Assembly (NCBI GenBank): GCA_005502805.1
Contig: SCMY01000004.1
Location: 62,001-126,000 of the forward strand
Length of the DNA stretch: 64,000 nt
Reading direction: 5' to 3'
Source: Rhizobiales bacterium 2SD
GTDB taxonomy: Bacteria > Pseudomonadota > Alphaproteobacteria > Rhizobiales > Beijerinckiaceae
Part shown: positions 41,412 to 51,249 of the stretch, in pieces
Layout: each line of letters opens with the position of its first letter
Numbering within the stretch: the first letter of the stretch is position 1
Notes under the pieces: generated by a model
What the model saw: only the letters and a program-made list of their open reading frames with translations
What the model was told of the DNA's origin: nothing
The model's database searches: none
Made by a program: the position numbers and the translations under genes

Positions 41412-43523
41412 GTGAAGCCATTGCGCCCATCCGTCCTCGATCAACTCTTTGCTCCGGCGACCGCGCTTTCCGGCGTCGGCCCCAAGCTCGCCAAGGCGCT
41501 CGACAAGCTGCTGGGCGAGGAGACGCATGCCGCCCGCGTCATCGACCTGCTCTTCCATCTGCCGACCGGCGCGATCGATCGGCGGCCGAGCAATAGCATC
41601 GCCGAGGCGCCGATCGGCGAGGTCGCGACCTTCTCGGCGCAGGTGACCGAGCATCGCCCTGCCCCGCCGACCAAGGCGAAAGCGCCCTATCGCGTCATCG
41701 TCGAGGACGAGACCGGCGACGTCACGCTGGTCTTCTTCCATGCCGATGTCCGCCATCTCCTGCAGAGCCTGCCAATCGGCGCCTATCGCATCATCTCCGG
41801 CAAGCTCGAGCTCTGGGACGGCATGCGCCAGATGGTGCATCCCGACCGCATCCTCGATCCCAAGCTCGCCGCCACCCTGCCCTCGGTCGAACCGGTCTAC
41901 GGGCTGACCGAAGGCATCGGCGGGCGCGTCATGGCGCGCATCGCCGCCGGCGCGGCCGAGCGCTGCCCGGAGCTGCCGGAATGGCAGGACCCGGCCTTCC
42001 TGGCGCGCCACGACTTCGTGCCCTTCCGCGACGCTATCCACGCCTTGCATCATCCGGTCGATCTGAAGGCTGCGACAGGCGAAACGGTCGTACGCAGGCG
42101 CATTGCCTATGACGAACTGCTCGCAAGCCAGATCGCGCTCGCCCTCGTGCGCCGCCAGCAGAAGAAGGCGGCCGGCCGCGCCACGGCAGGCGATGGGGCG
42201 CTACGCCATGCCATCGAGACCGCCCTGCCCTTCACGCTGACCGACGGCCAGCGCAAAGCGATCGCCGACATCCATGACGACATGGAAAAGCCCGAGCGCA
42301 TGCTGCGCCTGCTGCAGGGCGATGTCGGCTCGGGCAAGACGGTGGTCGCGCTGATGGCGATGGCGGCTGCGGCCGAGGCGCGGCGGCAATCGGTGCTGAT
42401 GGCGCCAACCGAGATCCTGGCCCGCCAGCATGCCGAGCGCCTCGCGCCGCTCGCCGACAAGGCCGGGCTCAAGCTCGCGCTGCTCACCGGCCGCGAGAAG
42501 GGCGCCGGCCGCCGGCAGGTGCTGGAGGGGCTGGCGAATGGCGAGATCGACATCGTCGTCGGCACCCATGCCCTGTTCCAGGAGGGCGTCGCGTTCCATG
42601 ACCTCGCGCTCGCCGTCGTCGACGAGCAACATCGCTTCGGCGTGCATCAGCGCCTGCTGCTCGGCGCCAAGGGCGAGGCGGTCGACATCCTGGTGATGAC
42701 CGCGACGCCGATCCCGCGCACGCTGGCGCTGACCTGGTTTGGCGACATGGACGTCTCGATCCTCTCGGAGAAACCGGCCGGCCGGAAGCCGATCACCACG
42801 CGGGCGATCTCGCTGGAGCGCTATGACGAGGTCGTCGGCGCGGTCGGGCGCGCTTTGGAGAGCGGCGCGCAGGTCTACTGGGTCTGCCCGCTGGTGCAGG
42901 AATCCGACACGCTCGACGTCGCGGCGGCGCAGGAGCGCTTCGAGGCGCTGCAGGCCCTCTTCGGCGACAGGGTCGGCCTGCTGCACGGCCAGATGCCCGG
43001 GCGTGACAAGGACGCTGCCATGGCCGCCTTCTCCGGCGGGCAGACGCGCGTGCTGGTCTCGACCACGGTGATCGAGGTCGGCGTCGACGTGCCCAATGCC
43101 TCGGTGATGGTGATCGAGCACGCCGAGCGCTTCGGCCTCGCCCAGCTTCACCAGCTGCGCGGGCGGATCGGGCGGGGCAGCGCCGCCTCGACCTGCCTCC
43201 TGCTCTACAAGGGTCCGCTCGGACAGGTGGCGGAAGCGCGCCTCACCATCATGCGCGAGAGCGAGGACGGCTTCCGCATCGCCGAAGAAGACCTGCGCCT
43301 GCGCGGTGAAGGCGAGGTCTTGGGCACGCGCCAGTCCGGCTCGCCCGACTGGCGCATCGCCCGACCGGAGATCGACGGCGACCTGCTGGCGGCGGCCCGC
43401 GACGATGCCCGCCTGCTGATCGAGCGCGACCCGCATTTGGAGACGCCGCGCGGCCAGGCGATCCGGACGCTGCTCTACCTGTTCGAGCGCGATGTCGCGA
43501 TCCGCCTGCTGCGGGCCGGCTGA
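41412..43523 (+). CDS. recG: ATP-dependent DNA helicase RecG
   Basis: RecG remodels stalled replication forks and branch-migrates recombination intermediates. The 703-residue protein has the N-terminal wedge domain, Walker A LLQGDVGSGKTVVAL, the helicase box VVDEQHRFGVHQR, TATPIPRTLALT, and the C-terminal QLHQLRGRIGRG motif. The start is a GTG, with a strong hairpin just upstream. It is divergent from the sdhE unit. Confidence 0.96.
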   Translation: MKPLRPSVLDQLFAPATALSGVGPKLAKALDKLLGEETHAARVIDLLFHLPTGAIDRRPSNSIAEAPIGEVATFSAQVTEHRPAPPTKAKAPYRVIVEDETGDVTLVFFHADVRHLLQSLPIGAYRIISGKLELWDGMRQMVHPDRILDPKLAATLPSVEPVYGLTEGIGGRVMARIAAGAAERCPELPEWQDPAFLARHDFVPFRDAIHALHHPVDLKAATGETVVRRRIAYDELLASQIALALVRRQQKKAAGRATAGDGALRHAIETALPFTLTDGQRKAIADIHDDMEKPERMLRLLQGDVGSGKTVVALMAMAAAAEARRQSVLMAPTEILARQHAERLAPLADKAGLKLALLTGREKGAGRRQVLEGLANGEIDIVVGTHALFQEGVAFHDLALAVVDEQHRFGVHQRLLLGAKGEAVDILVMTATPIPRTLALTWFGDMDVSILSEKPAGRKPITTRAISLERYDEVVGAVGRALESGAQVYWVCPLVQESDTLDVAAAQERFEALQALFGDRVGLLHGQMPGRDKDAAMAAFSGGQTRVLVSTTVIEVGVDVPNASVMVIEHAERFGLAQLHQLRGRIGRGSAASTCLLLYKGPLGQVAEARLTIMRESEDGFRIAEEDLRLRGEGEVLGTRQSGSPDWRIARPEIDGDLLAAARDDARLLIERDPHLETPRGQAIRTLLYLFERDVAIRLLRAG

Positions 43524-43530
43524 AGGACAC

Positions 43531-43941
43531 TCAGTTCCGCGCCTCCGGAGCCGGCGGGATGCGGGCGACCACCTTGAGCTCGAAATCGAACCCGGCGAGC
43601 CAGGTCACGCCAATGGCGGTCCAGGTCGGATAGGGCGGCTCGCCGATTTCCTCGGCGCGGATGGCCATCATCCTCTCGAACTGCGTCGGCGGGTCGGTGT
43701 GGAACGAGATGACGTCGATCACGTCGTCGAAGCTCGCGCCGGCGGCTGCCAGTACGGCCCGCAGATTGGCGAAGGCGCGCCGGACCTGATCTTCGTACAC
43801 CGGCTCGGGCGAACCGTCCTCGCGGCTGCCGACCTGGCCGGAGATGAACAGTAGGTCGCCATGCCGGACGGCGGCCGAGTATTGATGGGCGTCGTAGAGC
43901 GCGTGGCGGTTGGCTGGGAAAATCGCGTCACGTTTGGACAT
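43531..43941 (-). CDS. RidA family protein
   Basis: RidA-type enzymes deaminate reactive enamines or imines formed by PLP enzymes. This 136-residue member has the family opening ALYDAHQYSAAVRHGDLLFISGQVG and ends with VVARIPP. The arginine of the last segment matches the one that binds the substrate carboxylate in RidA. AGGAG lies seven bases before the ATG. It is convergent with recG, seven bases away. Confidence 0.92.
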   Translation of the reverse strand: MSKRDAIFPANRHALYDAHQYSAAVRHGDLLFISGQVGSREDGSPEPVYEDQVRRAFANLRAVLAAAGASFDDVIDVISFHTDPPTQFERMMAIRAEEIGEPPYPTWTAIGVTWLAGFDFELKVVARIPPAPEARN

Positions 43942-44002
43942 GTCGGCTCCTATCTGAATGTTCGATGCGCGGGCTTGATGCAGCCCGGGTTTGCGCAGGC
44001 GG

Positions 44003-44851
44003 TCAGAGCCGCGCGAGCTCGGCTTCGGTGAAATCGGCGGCGAGCGAGATGTCCCGCTGGCGATCGAGTTCGATCATGCGATCGCCGAGCGCCTTGCGGA
44101 TGTTGGCGTAAGCGTCGGCACCGAGCGCCAGTCGCTTCGGGAGCGGGCTCTTCTGGTCGGCGAGCCCGATCATCGCATCGGTCACCCGTTCGGGGTCGCC
44201 CTTGACGATCCAGGAGCCCCGAACCGCCGCACGGGTCTGGCCGACCGGCGTGTCTTCATAGGCTGCGATCGGATCCGCATGGGCGAGGTTGCCGCCGAAC
44301 TCGGTGCGGGTGGGCCCAGGCTCGACCAGGGTGAATTCGATGCCGAACGGCGCCACCTCCGGCGCCACGGTCTCGACGAAGCCTTCGATGCCCCATTTGC
44401 TCGCGTGATAGAGGCTCAGGCCCGGATAGGCGATCTGGCCACCTTCGCTCGACACCTGCTGGATGCGTCCGCCACCCTGCTTGCGCAGATGCGGCAGCGC
44501 CGCCTGGATCAAGCCGATCGAGCCGACGAGGTTGGTGGCGATGATGTCGCGGACCTGCTGATCGCTTACCTCTTCGGCCGCGCCGACAAGACCATAGCCG
44601 GCATTGCTGACGATGATGTCGATCCGACCGAACACTCCAAACGCCTGATCGACTGCGGCGCGCACCGAGCGCTGATCCCTGAGATCAAGCGCGATGATGC
44701 GCAGCCGCTCCTGATGGCGTTCCCGCAACTCGGGAAGTGCGTCCTCCCGGCGGCTGGTGCCGATGACCCGGTCGCCGCGCGCCAGAGCCTTCTGCGCCAG
44801 CAGCCGGCCAAAGCCAGACGACACGCCGGTGATGAGCCAAGTCTTGTCCAT
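44003..44851 (-). CDS. SDR family oxidoreductase
   Basis: This classical short-chain dehydrogenase/reductase has 283 residues. The cofactor motif TGVSSGFGR is at the N-terminus, and the catalytic serine and YxxxK lie in VSSEGGQIAYPGLSLYHASK. The ATG at 44851 begins MDKTWLITG; an upstream start would add 16 residues. The substrate is unknown. It is divergent from the LysR regulator, the usual layout for a regulator and its target. Confidence 0.92.
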   Translation of the reverse strand: MDKTWLITGVSSGFGRLLAQKALARGDRVIGTSRREDALPELRERHQERLRIIALDLRDQRSVRAAVDQAFGVFGRIDIIVSNAGYGLVGAAEEVSDQQVRDIIATNLVGSIGLIQAALPHLRKQGGGRIQQVSSEGGQIAYPGLSLYHASKWGIEGFVETVAPEVAPFGIEFTLVEPGPTRTEFGGNLAHADPIAAYEDTPVGQTRAAVRGSWIVKGDPERVTDAMIGLADQKSPLPKRLALGADAYANIRKALGDRMIELDRQRDISLAADFTEAELARL

Positions 44852-44901
44852 ATCTCGTGCCTTTCGGTTTGATGCCGGCATGAGATAGGGAAGAAGCATT
44901 G

Positions 44902-44919
44902 TTCGGATTAGTCATTGAA
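44902..44919. promoter_or_regulatory. Candidate LysR-type binding site
   Basis: TTC-N12-GAA at 44902-44919 is a loose dyad in the 99 bases between the SDR and LysR starts. It contains a T-N11-A core that LysR-type regulators favour. Such patterns arise easily by chance, so support is mainly from position. Confidence 0.25.
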
Positions 44920-44950
44920 ACCCGTACAAGCTGATGCAAAATCACCAGCA

Positions 44951-45844
44951 ATGGCTCGCCCCTCGCTCAACGACCTCACCGCTTTCGTCACCGTCGCGAC
45001 CCTTCGCAGTTTTCGGCGCGCGGCGGACGAGCTCGGCACCGCGCCTTCCACGCTGAGTCATGCGATGCGGGCGCTCGAGGAGCGCATGGGCGTGCGCCTG
45101 CTCAACCGCACCACCCGCAGTGTCGCGCCGACCGAAGCCGGCTTCGAGCTGCTTAGCCGCCTGCAGCCGGCGATTGCGACGCTGGACGCAGCGCTGGACA
45201 GCATCGCCACGTTCCGCGGCCGTGTCGCCGGCAGCGTGCGTATCAACGCACCGCGCCTGGCCGCAGCGCTGCTCGTCCGCGAGGTTCTTCCCGTGATGGC
45301 GGAGCGCTTCCCGGACGTCGCCGTCGACCTCGTCGTGGAAGGCAAGCTCATCGACATCGTGGCCGCCGGCTTCGATGCCGGCGTGCGTCTCGTCGACTCG
45401 ATCCCGCGGGATATGGTCGCCGTGCCCTTCGGCGGCCCCGTCAGCTTCATCTGCGTTGCGTCGCCGGCCTATCTCGAGCGCTTTGGCACCCCGGATACGC
45501 CGGATGCCCTGCGGCAGCATCGCTGCATCGGCCACCGCATGCCCAGCGGCAAATTCTATCGCTGGGAGTTCGAGCGCGCGGGGCAGGAGCTGACGATCGA
45601 TGCCGGCGGCTCGGTCATTCTCGACGATGAGGAGCTCATGGTCGAGGCCGCGATAGGTGGGCTTGGCATCGCCTATGTCGCAAGTCCGGCCGCCGAAACA
45701 GCTCTGGCAGCAGGACATCTACGCCAGGTGTTAACCGCCTGGGCATACCCTCCCGAAGGGATCGCCATCTACTACCCCGGCCACCGCGCCGTGCCGCCGG
45801 CGCTGCGGGCCTTCCTCGATGTCGTGAAGGCGCTGCGAAAATAG
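44951..45844 (+). CDS. LysR family transcriptional regulator
   Basis: This 297-residue LysR-type regulator has an N-terminal winged helix-turn-helix (about residues 5-65, FVTVATLRSFRRAADELGTAPSTLSHAMRALEERMG) and a two-lobed ligand-binding domain. It is closest in feel to the AaeR/DsdC-like group with a VRINAPRLAAALLV linker. It probably regulates the divergent SDR gene and itself. The ATG at 44951 matches the conserved N-terminus. Confidence 0.93.
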   Translation: MARPSLNDLTAFVTVATLRSFRRAADELGTAPSTLSHAMRALEERMGVRLLNRTTRSVAPTEAGFELLSRLQPAIATLDAALDSIATFRGRVAGSVRINAPRLAAALLVREVLPVMAERFPDVAVDLVVEGKLIDIVAAGFDAGVRLVDSIPRDMVAVPFGGPVSFICVASPAYLERFGTPDTPDALRQHRCIGHRMPSGKFYRWEFERAGQELTIDAGGSVILDDEELMVEAAIGGLGIAYVASPAAETALAAGHLRQVLTAWAYPPEGIAIYYPGHRAVPPALRAFLDVVKALRK

Positions 45845-45914
45845 GCAGCAGCAATCTCGATCAAGCGGCCCCGCCTCGCCTCCGCCATGGTGCCGGCGTT
45901 TCGTGAGTGAGCCC

Positions 45915-46748
45915 ATGGACCCGATCAAGAAAGCCCTCTGGTGCATCGAAAGCCGCTTCGCCTCCGAGCTCTCGCTCGACGAGATCGCGGAGGTCAGCGG
46001 CGTCTCGCGCTTCCATCTCAGCCGCGCCTTCGGCGTGGCGACCGGCCGCTCGGTGATGCGCTATGTGCGCGAGCGCCGGCTTTCGGAAGCGGCGCGCCAG
46101 CTAGCTGATGGCGCGCCCGACATCCTCCAGGTCGCGCTCGACTGGGGCTATGGCTCTCACGAGGCCTTCACCCGCGCCTTCCGCGAGCAGTTCGGCATCA
46201 CGCCGGAAGAGCTGCGCTCAAGGCGCGATCTGTCATCCCTTGCTCTCGTGGAGCCTCTGTCCATGCACGCTGCAAACCGCACTCCCCTCGCCGAGCCGCG
46301 TATCGTCACCGGCAAGCCCATGCTGATCGCCGGCTTCAGCGGCCATTTCTCGGTCGAGAATACGCAGGGCATTCCACTGCTCTGGCAGAGGATCGTCCCG
46401 CATTTCGGCCATATCCCCGGCCAGAAGGGCTTCGTCGCCTATGGCGCCAGCTATAACTGCGACGATGTCGGCGCCTTCGACTACATCGCCGGCGCAGAAG
46501 TCTCGTCCTTCAGCGACCTGCCCGAAGAATTCACCCGGCTGAGCGTGCCGGAGCAACTCTGCGCCGTGTTCGAGCACAGCGGCCATATCACCGGCATCAA
46601 ACAAACGTTCGAAGCAATCTGGCGCGACTGGCTGCCCAAGTCAGGCCGCGAGCCGGCGATGGGCGTGACGCTCGAATTGATGGACGAACGCTTCGACGGC
46701 GCGACCGGCAACGGCGTCGTCGAGATCTGGGTGCCGCTGAAGGGCTGA
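45915..46748 (+). CDS. AraC-type regulator with GyrI-like effector domain
   Basis: The 277-residue protein has two AraC helix-turn-helix motifs at the N-terminus (residues about 5-100, SLDEIAEVSGVSRFHLSRAFG then DILQVALDWGYGSHEAFTRAFREQFG). A GyrI/AraC_E-like small-molecule binding domain follows (about 120-277). This reversed order is that of Rob/MarA-like regulators with effector domains, often linked to drug or stress response. A GTG at 45903 would add four residues. Confidence 0.9.
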   Translation: MDPIKKALWCIESRFASELSLDEIAEVSGVSRFHLSRAFGVATGRSVMRYVRERRLSEAARQLADGAPDILQVALDWGYGSHEAFTRAFREQFGITPEELRSRRDLSSLALVEPLSMHAANRTPLAEPRIVTGKPMLIAGFSGHFSVENTQGIPLLWQRIVPHFGHIPGQKGFVAYGASYNCDDVGAFDYIAGAEVSSFSDLPEEFTRLSVPEQLCAVFEHSGHITGIKQTFEAIWRDWLPKSGREPAMGVTLELMDERFDGATGNGVVEIWVPLKG

Positions 46749-46749
46749 A

Positions 46750-47442
46750 CTATTTCGCCCCGTCGGTCAGTGGCTGGCCGGGCTGGATCAGCCCGGCCGA
46801 CATGATCAGCTTGGCGCCATCCTCGACCGAGATCGACAATTCGACGATCTCGCGTCGCGGCAGATAGAAGAAGAAGCCGGTGGTCGGGTTGGGCGTGCAG
46901 GGCAGGAAGACGCCAATTTGTTCGTTGCCATCGGGCAGCTTGCCGGCAATCTCGGGCGCCGCCTCCTGCGCGATGAAGACGATCGACCACATGCCAGGCT
47001 GCGGGAACTGCACCATGCCGACGGTGCGGAACGAGGTGCCGGACTGCGAGAAGATCGTCTCGAAGATCTGCTTCACGCCCTTGTAGAGACCGCGCACCAC
47101 CGGCATCCGGTTGAGGAGCGCCTCGCCGGCGCCGATCAGCGAGCGCCCAACCAGGTTCGCGGCGAAGAAGCCGATCACCGTCAGGCCGATCAGCGCGATG
47201 ACCAGACCGAATCCGGGCAGCGGGAACGGCAGGTAGTTGTCCGGCCAGAACTGGGCCGGCACCAGCGGCTTCACCATGCCGTCGACCAGGTTGATGAACC
47301 ACCAGGTCACCGAAGCGGTGATGGCGAGCGGCGCGGCGAGCACCAGCCCGGTCAGGAAATAGCGCCTGAGCCTGGTGCCGAAAGTCGGCCGCAGCAGATC
47401 CGTCTGGACGACGAGGCGCGGATCGGGCGTGCGAGCAGTCAT
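46750..47442 (-). CDS. DUF502 family membrane protein
   Basis: DUF502 proteins are inner-membrane proteins of unknown function. The 230-residue product has two N-terminal membrane helices (about residues 28-50 and 75-97) and a soluble domain with the family sequence VRGLYKGVKQIFETIFSQ and FLPCTPNPTTGFFFYLPR. Both signatures are well conserved. It is convergent with the AraC-type gene, one base apart. Confidence 0.9.
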   Translation of the reverse strand: MTARTPDPRLVVQTDLLRPTFGTRLRRYFLTGLVLAAPLAITASVTWWFINLVDGMVKPLVPAQFWPDNYLPFPLPGFGLVIALIGLTVIGFFAANLVGRSLIGAGEALLNRMPVVRGLYKGVKQIFETIFSQSGTSFRTVGMVQFPQPGMWSIVFIAQEAAPEIAGKLPDGNEQIGVFLPCTPNPTTGFFFYLPRREIVELSISVEDGAKLIMSAGLIQPGQPLTDGAK

Positions 47443-47543
47443 CGACGATCCGGGTCTCCATCGGCTCTTGCGGCCCGATCATATTGCGCCGCACTATCAG
47501 ACGATAGCCGAGCGGGAGCCGCTGGCTAGCCCCCGATTCGTCG

Positions 47544-47963
47544 ATGTGCCTCGTGTCCGAACCGTCCAGCCCTCAGCCCCGCTGGCATCGCCCGCTCTAT
47601 CTCGCAGCCGGGTGGCTCTGCGTGCTGCTCGGCGTCGTTGGGCTGGTGCTGCCAATGATGCCCGGCACAATCTTCCTGATTGCCGCGGCCTGGTGTTTCT
47701 CGCGATCCTCGCCACGCTTCGAAAGCTGGCTGATCGATCATCCCTGGCTCGGGCCGGAGGTCGTGCGCTGGCGCAAAACCGGTGCGATCGCCCGCAGGAC
47801 GAAGTACATCGCCTGCGGCTCGATGGTGCTGAGCTTCATCATCGTGGCGGCGACCGATGCGCCGCCGATAGCGCTCTGGCTGAGCGGCGCCGGCCTGATC
47901 GCGGCCGGCACCTATGTCGCGAGCCGGCCGGAGCCGGCTGACGAGCAGATCACTCGACGGTGA
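47544..47963 (+). CDS. DUF454 family (YbaN-like) inner membrane protein
   Basis: This 139-residue protein has the DUF454 pattern AGWLCVLLGVVGLVLPMMPGT followed by AAWCFSRSSPRFESWLIDHP and about three to four membrane segments. The family function is unknown. A GTG at 47553 is an alternative start. Its last 14 bases overlap the end of glmS on the opposite strand. Confidence 0.9.
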   Translation: MCLVSEPSSPQPRWHRPLYLAAGWLCVLLGVVGLVLPMMPGTIFLIAAAWCFSRSSPRFESWLIDHPWLGPEVVRWRKTGAIARRTKYIACGSMVLSFIIVAATDAPPIALWLSGAGLIAAGTYVASRPEPADEQITRR

Positions 47964-49776
47964 CCGACTTCGCCAGGTTGCGCGGCTGGTCGACGTCCTT
48001 GCCCATGAAGACGGCGGTCTGATAGGCGATCATCTGGATCGGCACCGAATAGACGATCGGCGCGAACAGCGGATCCATCTCCGGCATGATGATCGTCGCC
48101 TCCGGCACGATGCCAGCTTCTTCAGCGCCCTTGGCGTCGGTGATCAGAATGATCCTCCCGCCGCGCGCCGCAACCTCCTGCATGTTCGAGGCGGTCTTCT
48201 CGAACAAGGCGTCATGCGGCGCGATCACCACGACCGGCATATCCTCGTCGATCAGCGCGATCGGGCCGTGCTTGAGTTCGCCAGCCGGATAACCTTCCGC
48301 GTGGATGTAGCTGATTTCCTTGAGCTTCAAGGCGCCTTCCAGCGCCAGCGGGAAGGCCGTGCCGCGGCCGAGATAAAGCACGTCTCTCGCCTTGGCGAGC
48401 TTGCGGGCGAGCTTCTCGATCTCCGGCTCCAGCGTCAGCGCCTGCGCCATCAGGCCGGGCAGCGCGATCAGCTCATGGACATAAGCCGCCTCCTGCTCGG
48501 CCGAGAGCGTGCCACGGGCACGGGCGGCGGCGATGGCGAGACCGGCGAGCGCGGTCAATTGGCAGGTGAATGCCTTGGTCGAGGCGACGCCGATCTCGGG
48601 GCCGGCCAGTGTCGGGGCGACGACATCGCTCTCGCGGGCGATCGTCGAGGTCGGCACGTTGACGACGGACATCACGTGCTGGCCTTCCTGGCGGGCATAG
48701 CGCAGGCAGGCGAGCGTGTCGGCGGTCTCGCCCGATTGCGAGACGAAGAGCGCGAGCCCGTTCGCCGGCAGGGGCGCCTCGCGGTAACGGAATTCCGAGG
48801 CGACATCGATCTCGACCGGCAGGCGCGCCAGCTTCTCGAACCAGTATTTGGCGGTGAGCCCGGCATAATAGGCGGTGCCGCAGGCCGAGACGGAGAGGCG
48901 CGACAGGTCCGTCCAGTCGAACGGGGTCTCGAAGGGCAGCCGCGTCACGCCGTTCGCCATGTCGACATAGTGCGTCAGCGTATGGCCGACCACTTCCGGC
49001 TGCTCGTAGATCTCCTTGGCCATGAAGTGGTGATGGTTGCCCTTCTCGACCAGGAAGGCGCCGGCGGCGACGCGCTGGGCCCGGCGCTCGACCTGGCTCC
49101 CGTCGGCATCGTAGAAGGTCGCGCCTTGGCGGTTCAGCACCACCCAGTCGCCCTCGTCGAGATAGGCGATGAGGTTGGTGAAGGGCGCCAATGCCAGCGC
49201 GTCCGAGCCGAGATACATCTCGCCGTCGCCGATGCCGACAGCAAGCGGCGAGCCCTTGCGCGCGCCGATCAGCAGGTCTTCCTGTCCTTCGAACAGGAAG
49301 GCGAGCGCGAAGGCGCCGCGCAGATGCGGCAGCGCAGCCCCGACCGCAGCGACCGGGTCCCTGCCGCGGTCGAGCTCGCGGGTGACGAGATGGGCGACGA
49401 CCTCGGTATCGGTCTCGCTGGTGAAGACATGCCCGTCGGCCTCGAGCTCGGTCTTGAGCTCGCGAAAATTCTCGATGATGCCGTTATGGACGACCGCCAG
49501 CTTCTCGGTGGCGTGCGGGTGAGCATTGCTCTCGGTCGGCTTGCCATGCGTCGCCCAGCGGGTGTGGCCGATGCCGATCAGGCCATCGAGCGGTTCGCTG
49601 GAGAGGCGCACTTCGAGATTCTTGAGCTTCCCCTCGGCGCGGCGGCGGCTGAGCCGGCCGCCTTCGAGCGTCGCTACACCGGCTGAATCATAGCCGCGAT
49701 ATTCGAGCCGCCGCAGCGCCTCGACGACCTGGCCCGCGACGGCCTGCTTGCCGAGAATGCCCACGATCCCGCACAT
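47950..49776 (-). CDS. glmS: Glutamine-fructose-6-phosphate aminotransferase GlmS
   Basis: GlmS makes glucosamine-6-phosphate from fructose-6-phosphate and glutamine, the first step to UDP-GlcNAc for peptidoglycan and lipopolysaccharide. It has 608 residues. The N-terminal glutaminase domain has Cys2 as nucleophile (MCGIVGILGK), followed by two SIS sugar-isomerase domains (SACGTAYYAGL and LGRGTAFPLALEGALKLKEISY). The C-terminus ends AKSVTVE. It follows glmU by 108 bases, giving a UDP-GlcNAc unit. Confidence 0.98.
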   Translation of the reverse strand: MCGIVGILGKQAVAGQVVEALRRLEYRGYDSAGVATLEGGRLSRRRAEGKLKNLEVRLSSEPLDGLIGIGHTRWATHGKPTESNAHPHATEKLAVVHNGIIENFRELKTELEADGHVFTSETDTEVVAHLVTRELDRGRDPVAAVGAALPHLRGAFALAFLFEGQEDLLIGARKGSPLAVGIGDGEMYLGSDALALAPFTNLIAYLDEGDWVVLNRQGATFYDADGSQVERRAQRVAAGAFLVEKGNHHHFMAKEIYEQPEVVGHTLTHYVDMANGVTRLPFETPFDWTDLSRLSVSACGTAYYAGLTAKYWFEKLARLPVEIDVASEFRYREAPLPANGLALFVSQSGETADTLACLRYARQEGQHVMSVVNVPTSTIARESDVVAPTLAGPEIGVASTKAFTCQLTALAGLAIAAARARGTLSAEQEAAYVHELIALPGLMAQALTLEPEIEKLARKLAKARDVLYLGRGTAFPLALEGALKLKEISYIHAEGYPAGELKHGPIALIDEDMPVVVIAPHDALFEKTASNMQEVAARGGRIILITDAKGAEEAGIVPEATIIMPEMDPLFAPIVYSVPIQMIAYQTAVFMGKDVDQPRNLAKSVTVE

Positions 49777-49884
49777 GGATGTGCCTCACCCGTTAATGTC
49801 GATGCGCATCGCAATAGTCCGAGGACGCGCGAATGCGAAATCACGTTGAATGTCGAACTGTGAACGAAATGCCTTGCAAATCGC

Positions 49885-51249
49885 CTATTGCCGGGCCTTT
49901 CGGGCCTGGGCGGCGGCTCTGAAGGCCGATGCCCAACCCTCGCGCTCCATCTGGCGCCCGCGCGCGACGGCGAGTGCGCCGGGCTTGACGTCGCGGGTGA
50001 TGACCGAGCCGGAGCCGACATAGGCGCCGGCCCCGATCGTCACGGGCGCGACCAATGCGGAGTTGGAGCCGATGAAAGCGCCCTCGCCGATGAACGTCTT
50101 CGATTTGAAGAAGCCATCATAGTTGCAGGTGATGGTGCCGGCGCCGATATTGGCGCCCGCACCGATCTCGGCGTCGCCGATATAGGTCAGGTGGTTGACC
50201 TTGGCGCCCTCGCCGATCGCCGATGCCTTGATCTCGACGAAGTTGCCGACCCGCGCGCCCTTCGCCAAGGCGGCACCAGGCCGCAGGCGAGCATAGGGGC
50301 CGATCGAGGCGCCAGGCCCGATGCTTGCCCCTTCCAGATGCGAGAAGGCATGGATGACGGCAGTGTCCGCGACCCTGACGCCGGGGCCGAAGACGACATT
50401 GGGTTCGACCACGACGTCGCGACCGATCTGCGTGTCATGGCTGAAGAACACCGTTTCGGGCGCGACGAGCGTGGCCCCGGCCAGCATCACCTCGAGCCGC
50501 TTGCGACGCTGGAAATCGGCCTCCACCACCGCGAGCTGGGCTCGGTCGTTGACGCCCTGGACCTCGACCTCGGGCGCGACGCGGGCAACGGCCTTCAGGC
50601 CCTGCGCACGCGCCACCGCGACGGCGTCGGTCAGGTAATATTCGTTCTGTGCATTGGCGCAGCCGATCGCATCGAGGATGCCGAGTGCCTTGGCCCCGTC
50701 GAGCGCCATCAGCCCGGCATTGCACAGCGTGATCCTGCGCGTCGCCTCATCAGCATCCTTGTGCTCGACGATTTCGCGCAATTCGCCCTCTTGCGTGACG
50801 AAGCGGCCATAGCCGGTCGGATCGCGCGTCTCGAATCCGAGCGCCGCTACGGCAGCGCCGCCATGCAGCGCCTTGCGCAGATCGGCGAAGGTCTCGGGGC
50901 GGACCAGCGGTGTGTCGGCGAAGGCGACCAGGACATCGTCATGCTCGCTGGACAGGCTTTCCCGGGCCGCGAGCACCGCATGCGCGGTGCCCTTGCGTTC
51001 GGCCTGGACGAAGACCGCCGCATGCGGCGCGTGCTTCTTCACTTCAGCTTCGACATCTGGCCGGTCGGGCCCGATCACCACGGCGAGCGCATCGGCGCCG
51101 GCCGCGGTCACGGCTGCCAGCGCATGGCCGAGCAGCGAGCGGCCTGCAACTTCGTGCAGCACCTTCGGCCGCGCCGACTTCATCCGAGTCCCCTCGCCGG
51201 CCGCCAGCACGATGGCGAGGCAGGTCCGGGCGGGCTGCATTTCCGTCAT
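49885..51249 (-). CDS. glmU: Bifunctional UDP-GlcNAc pyrophosphorylase / glucosamine-1-P acetyltransferase GlmU
   Basis: GlmU acetylates glucosamine-1-phosphate and then forms UDP-GlcNAc. The 454-residue protein has the N-terminal nucleotidyltransferase ([22 protein letters not shown]) and a C-terminal left-handed beta helix of hexapeptide repeats (for example [16 protein letters not shown]). The active-site segments NFVEIK and TYIGDAEIG are present. The ATG at 51249 has AGGA eight bases upstream; a longer frame reaches 51363 without homology. Confidence 0.97.
   Translation of the reverse strand: MTEMQPARTCLAIVLAAGEGTRMKSARPKVLHEVAGRSLLGHALAAVTAAGADALAVVIGPDRPDVEAEVKKHAPHAAVFVQAERKGTAHAVLAARESLSSEHDDVLVAFADTPLVRPETFADLRKALHGGAAVAALGFETRDPTGYGRFVTQEGELREIVEHKDADEATRRITLCNAGLMALDGAKALGILDAIGCANAQNEYYLTDAVAVARAQGLKAVARVAPEVEVQGVNDRAQLAVVEADFQRRKRLEVMLAGATLVAPETVFFSHDTQIGRDVVVEPNVVFGPGVRVADTAVIHAFSHLEGASIGPGASIGPYARLRPGAALAKGARVGNFVEIKASAIGEGAKVNHLTYIGDAEIGAGANIGAGTITCNYDGFFKSKTFIGEGAFIGSNSALVAPVTIGAGAYVGSGSVITRDVKPGALAVARGRQMEREGWASAFRAAAQARKARQ

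Noticed and set aside
47914..49686. Open frame of 590 codons antisense to glmS
   Set aside because: Shadow of a well-conserved gene; low-complexity translation.
49777..49884. Possible glmS ribozyme or riboswitch upstream of glmS
   Set aside because: The gap is only 108 bases, the ribozyme is typical of Gram-positives, and I found no matching conserved core.
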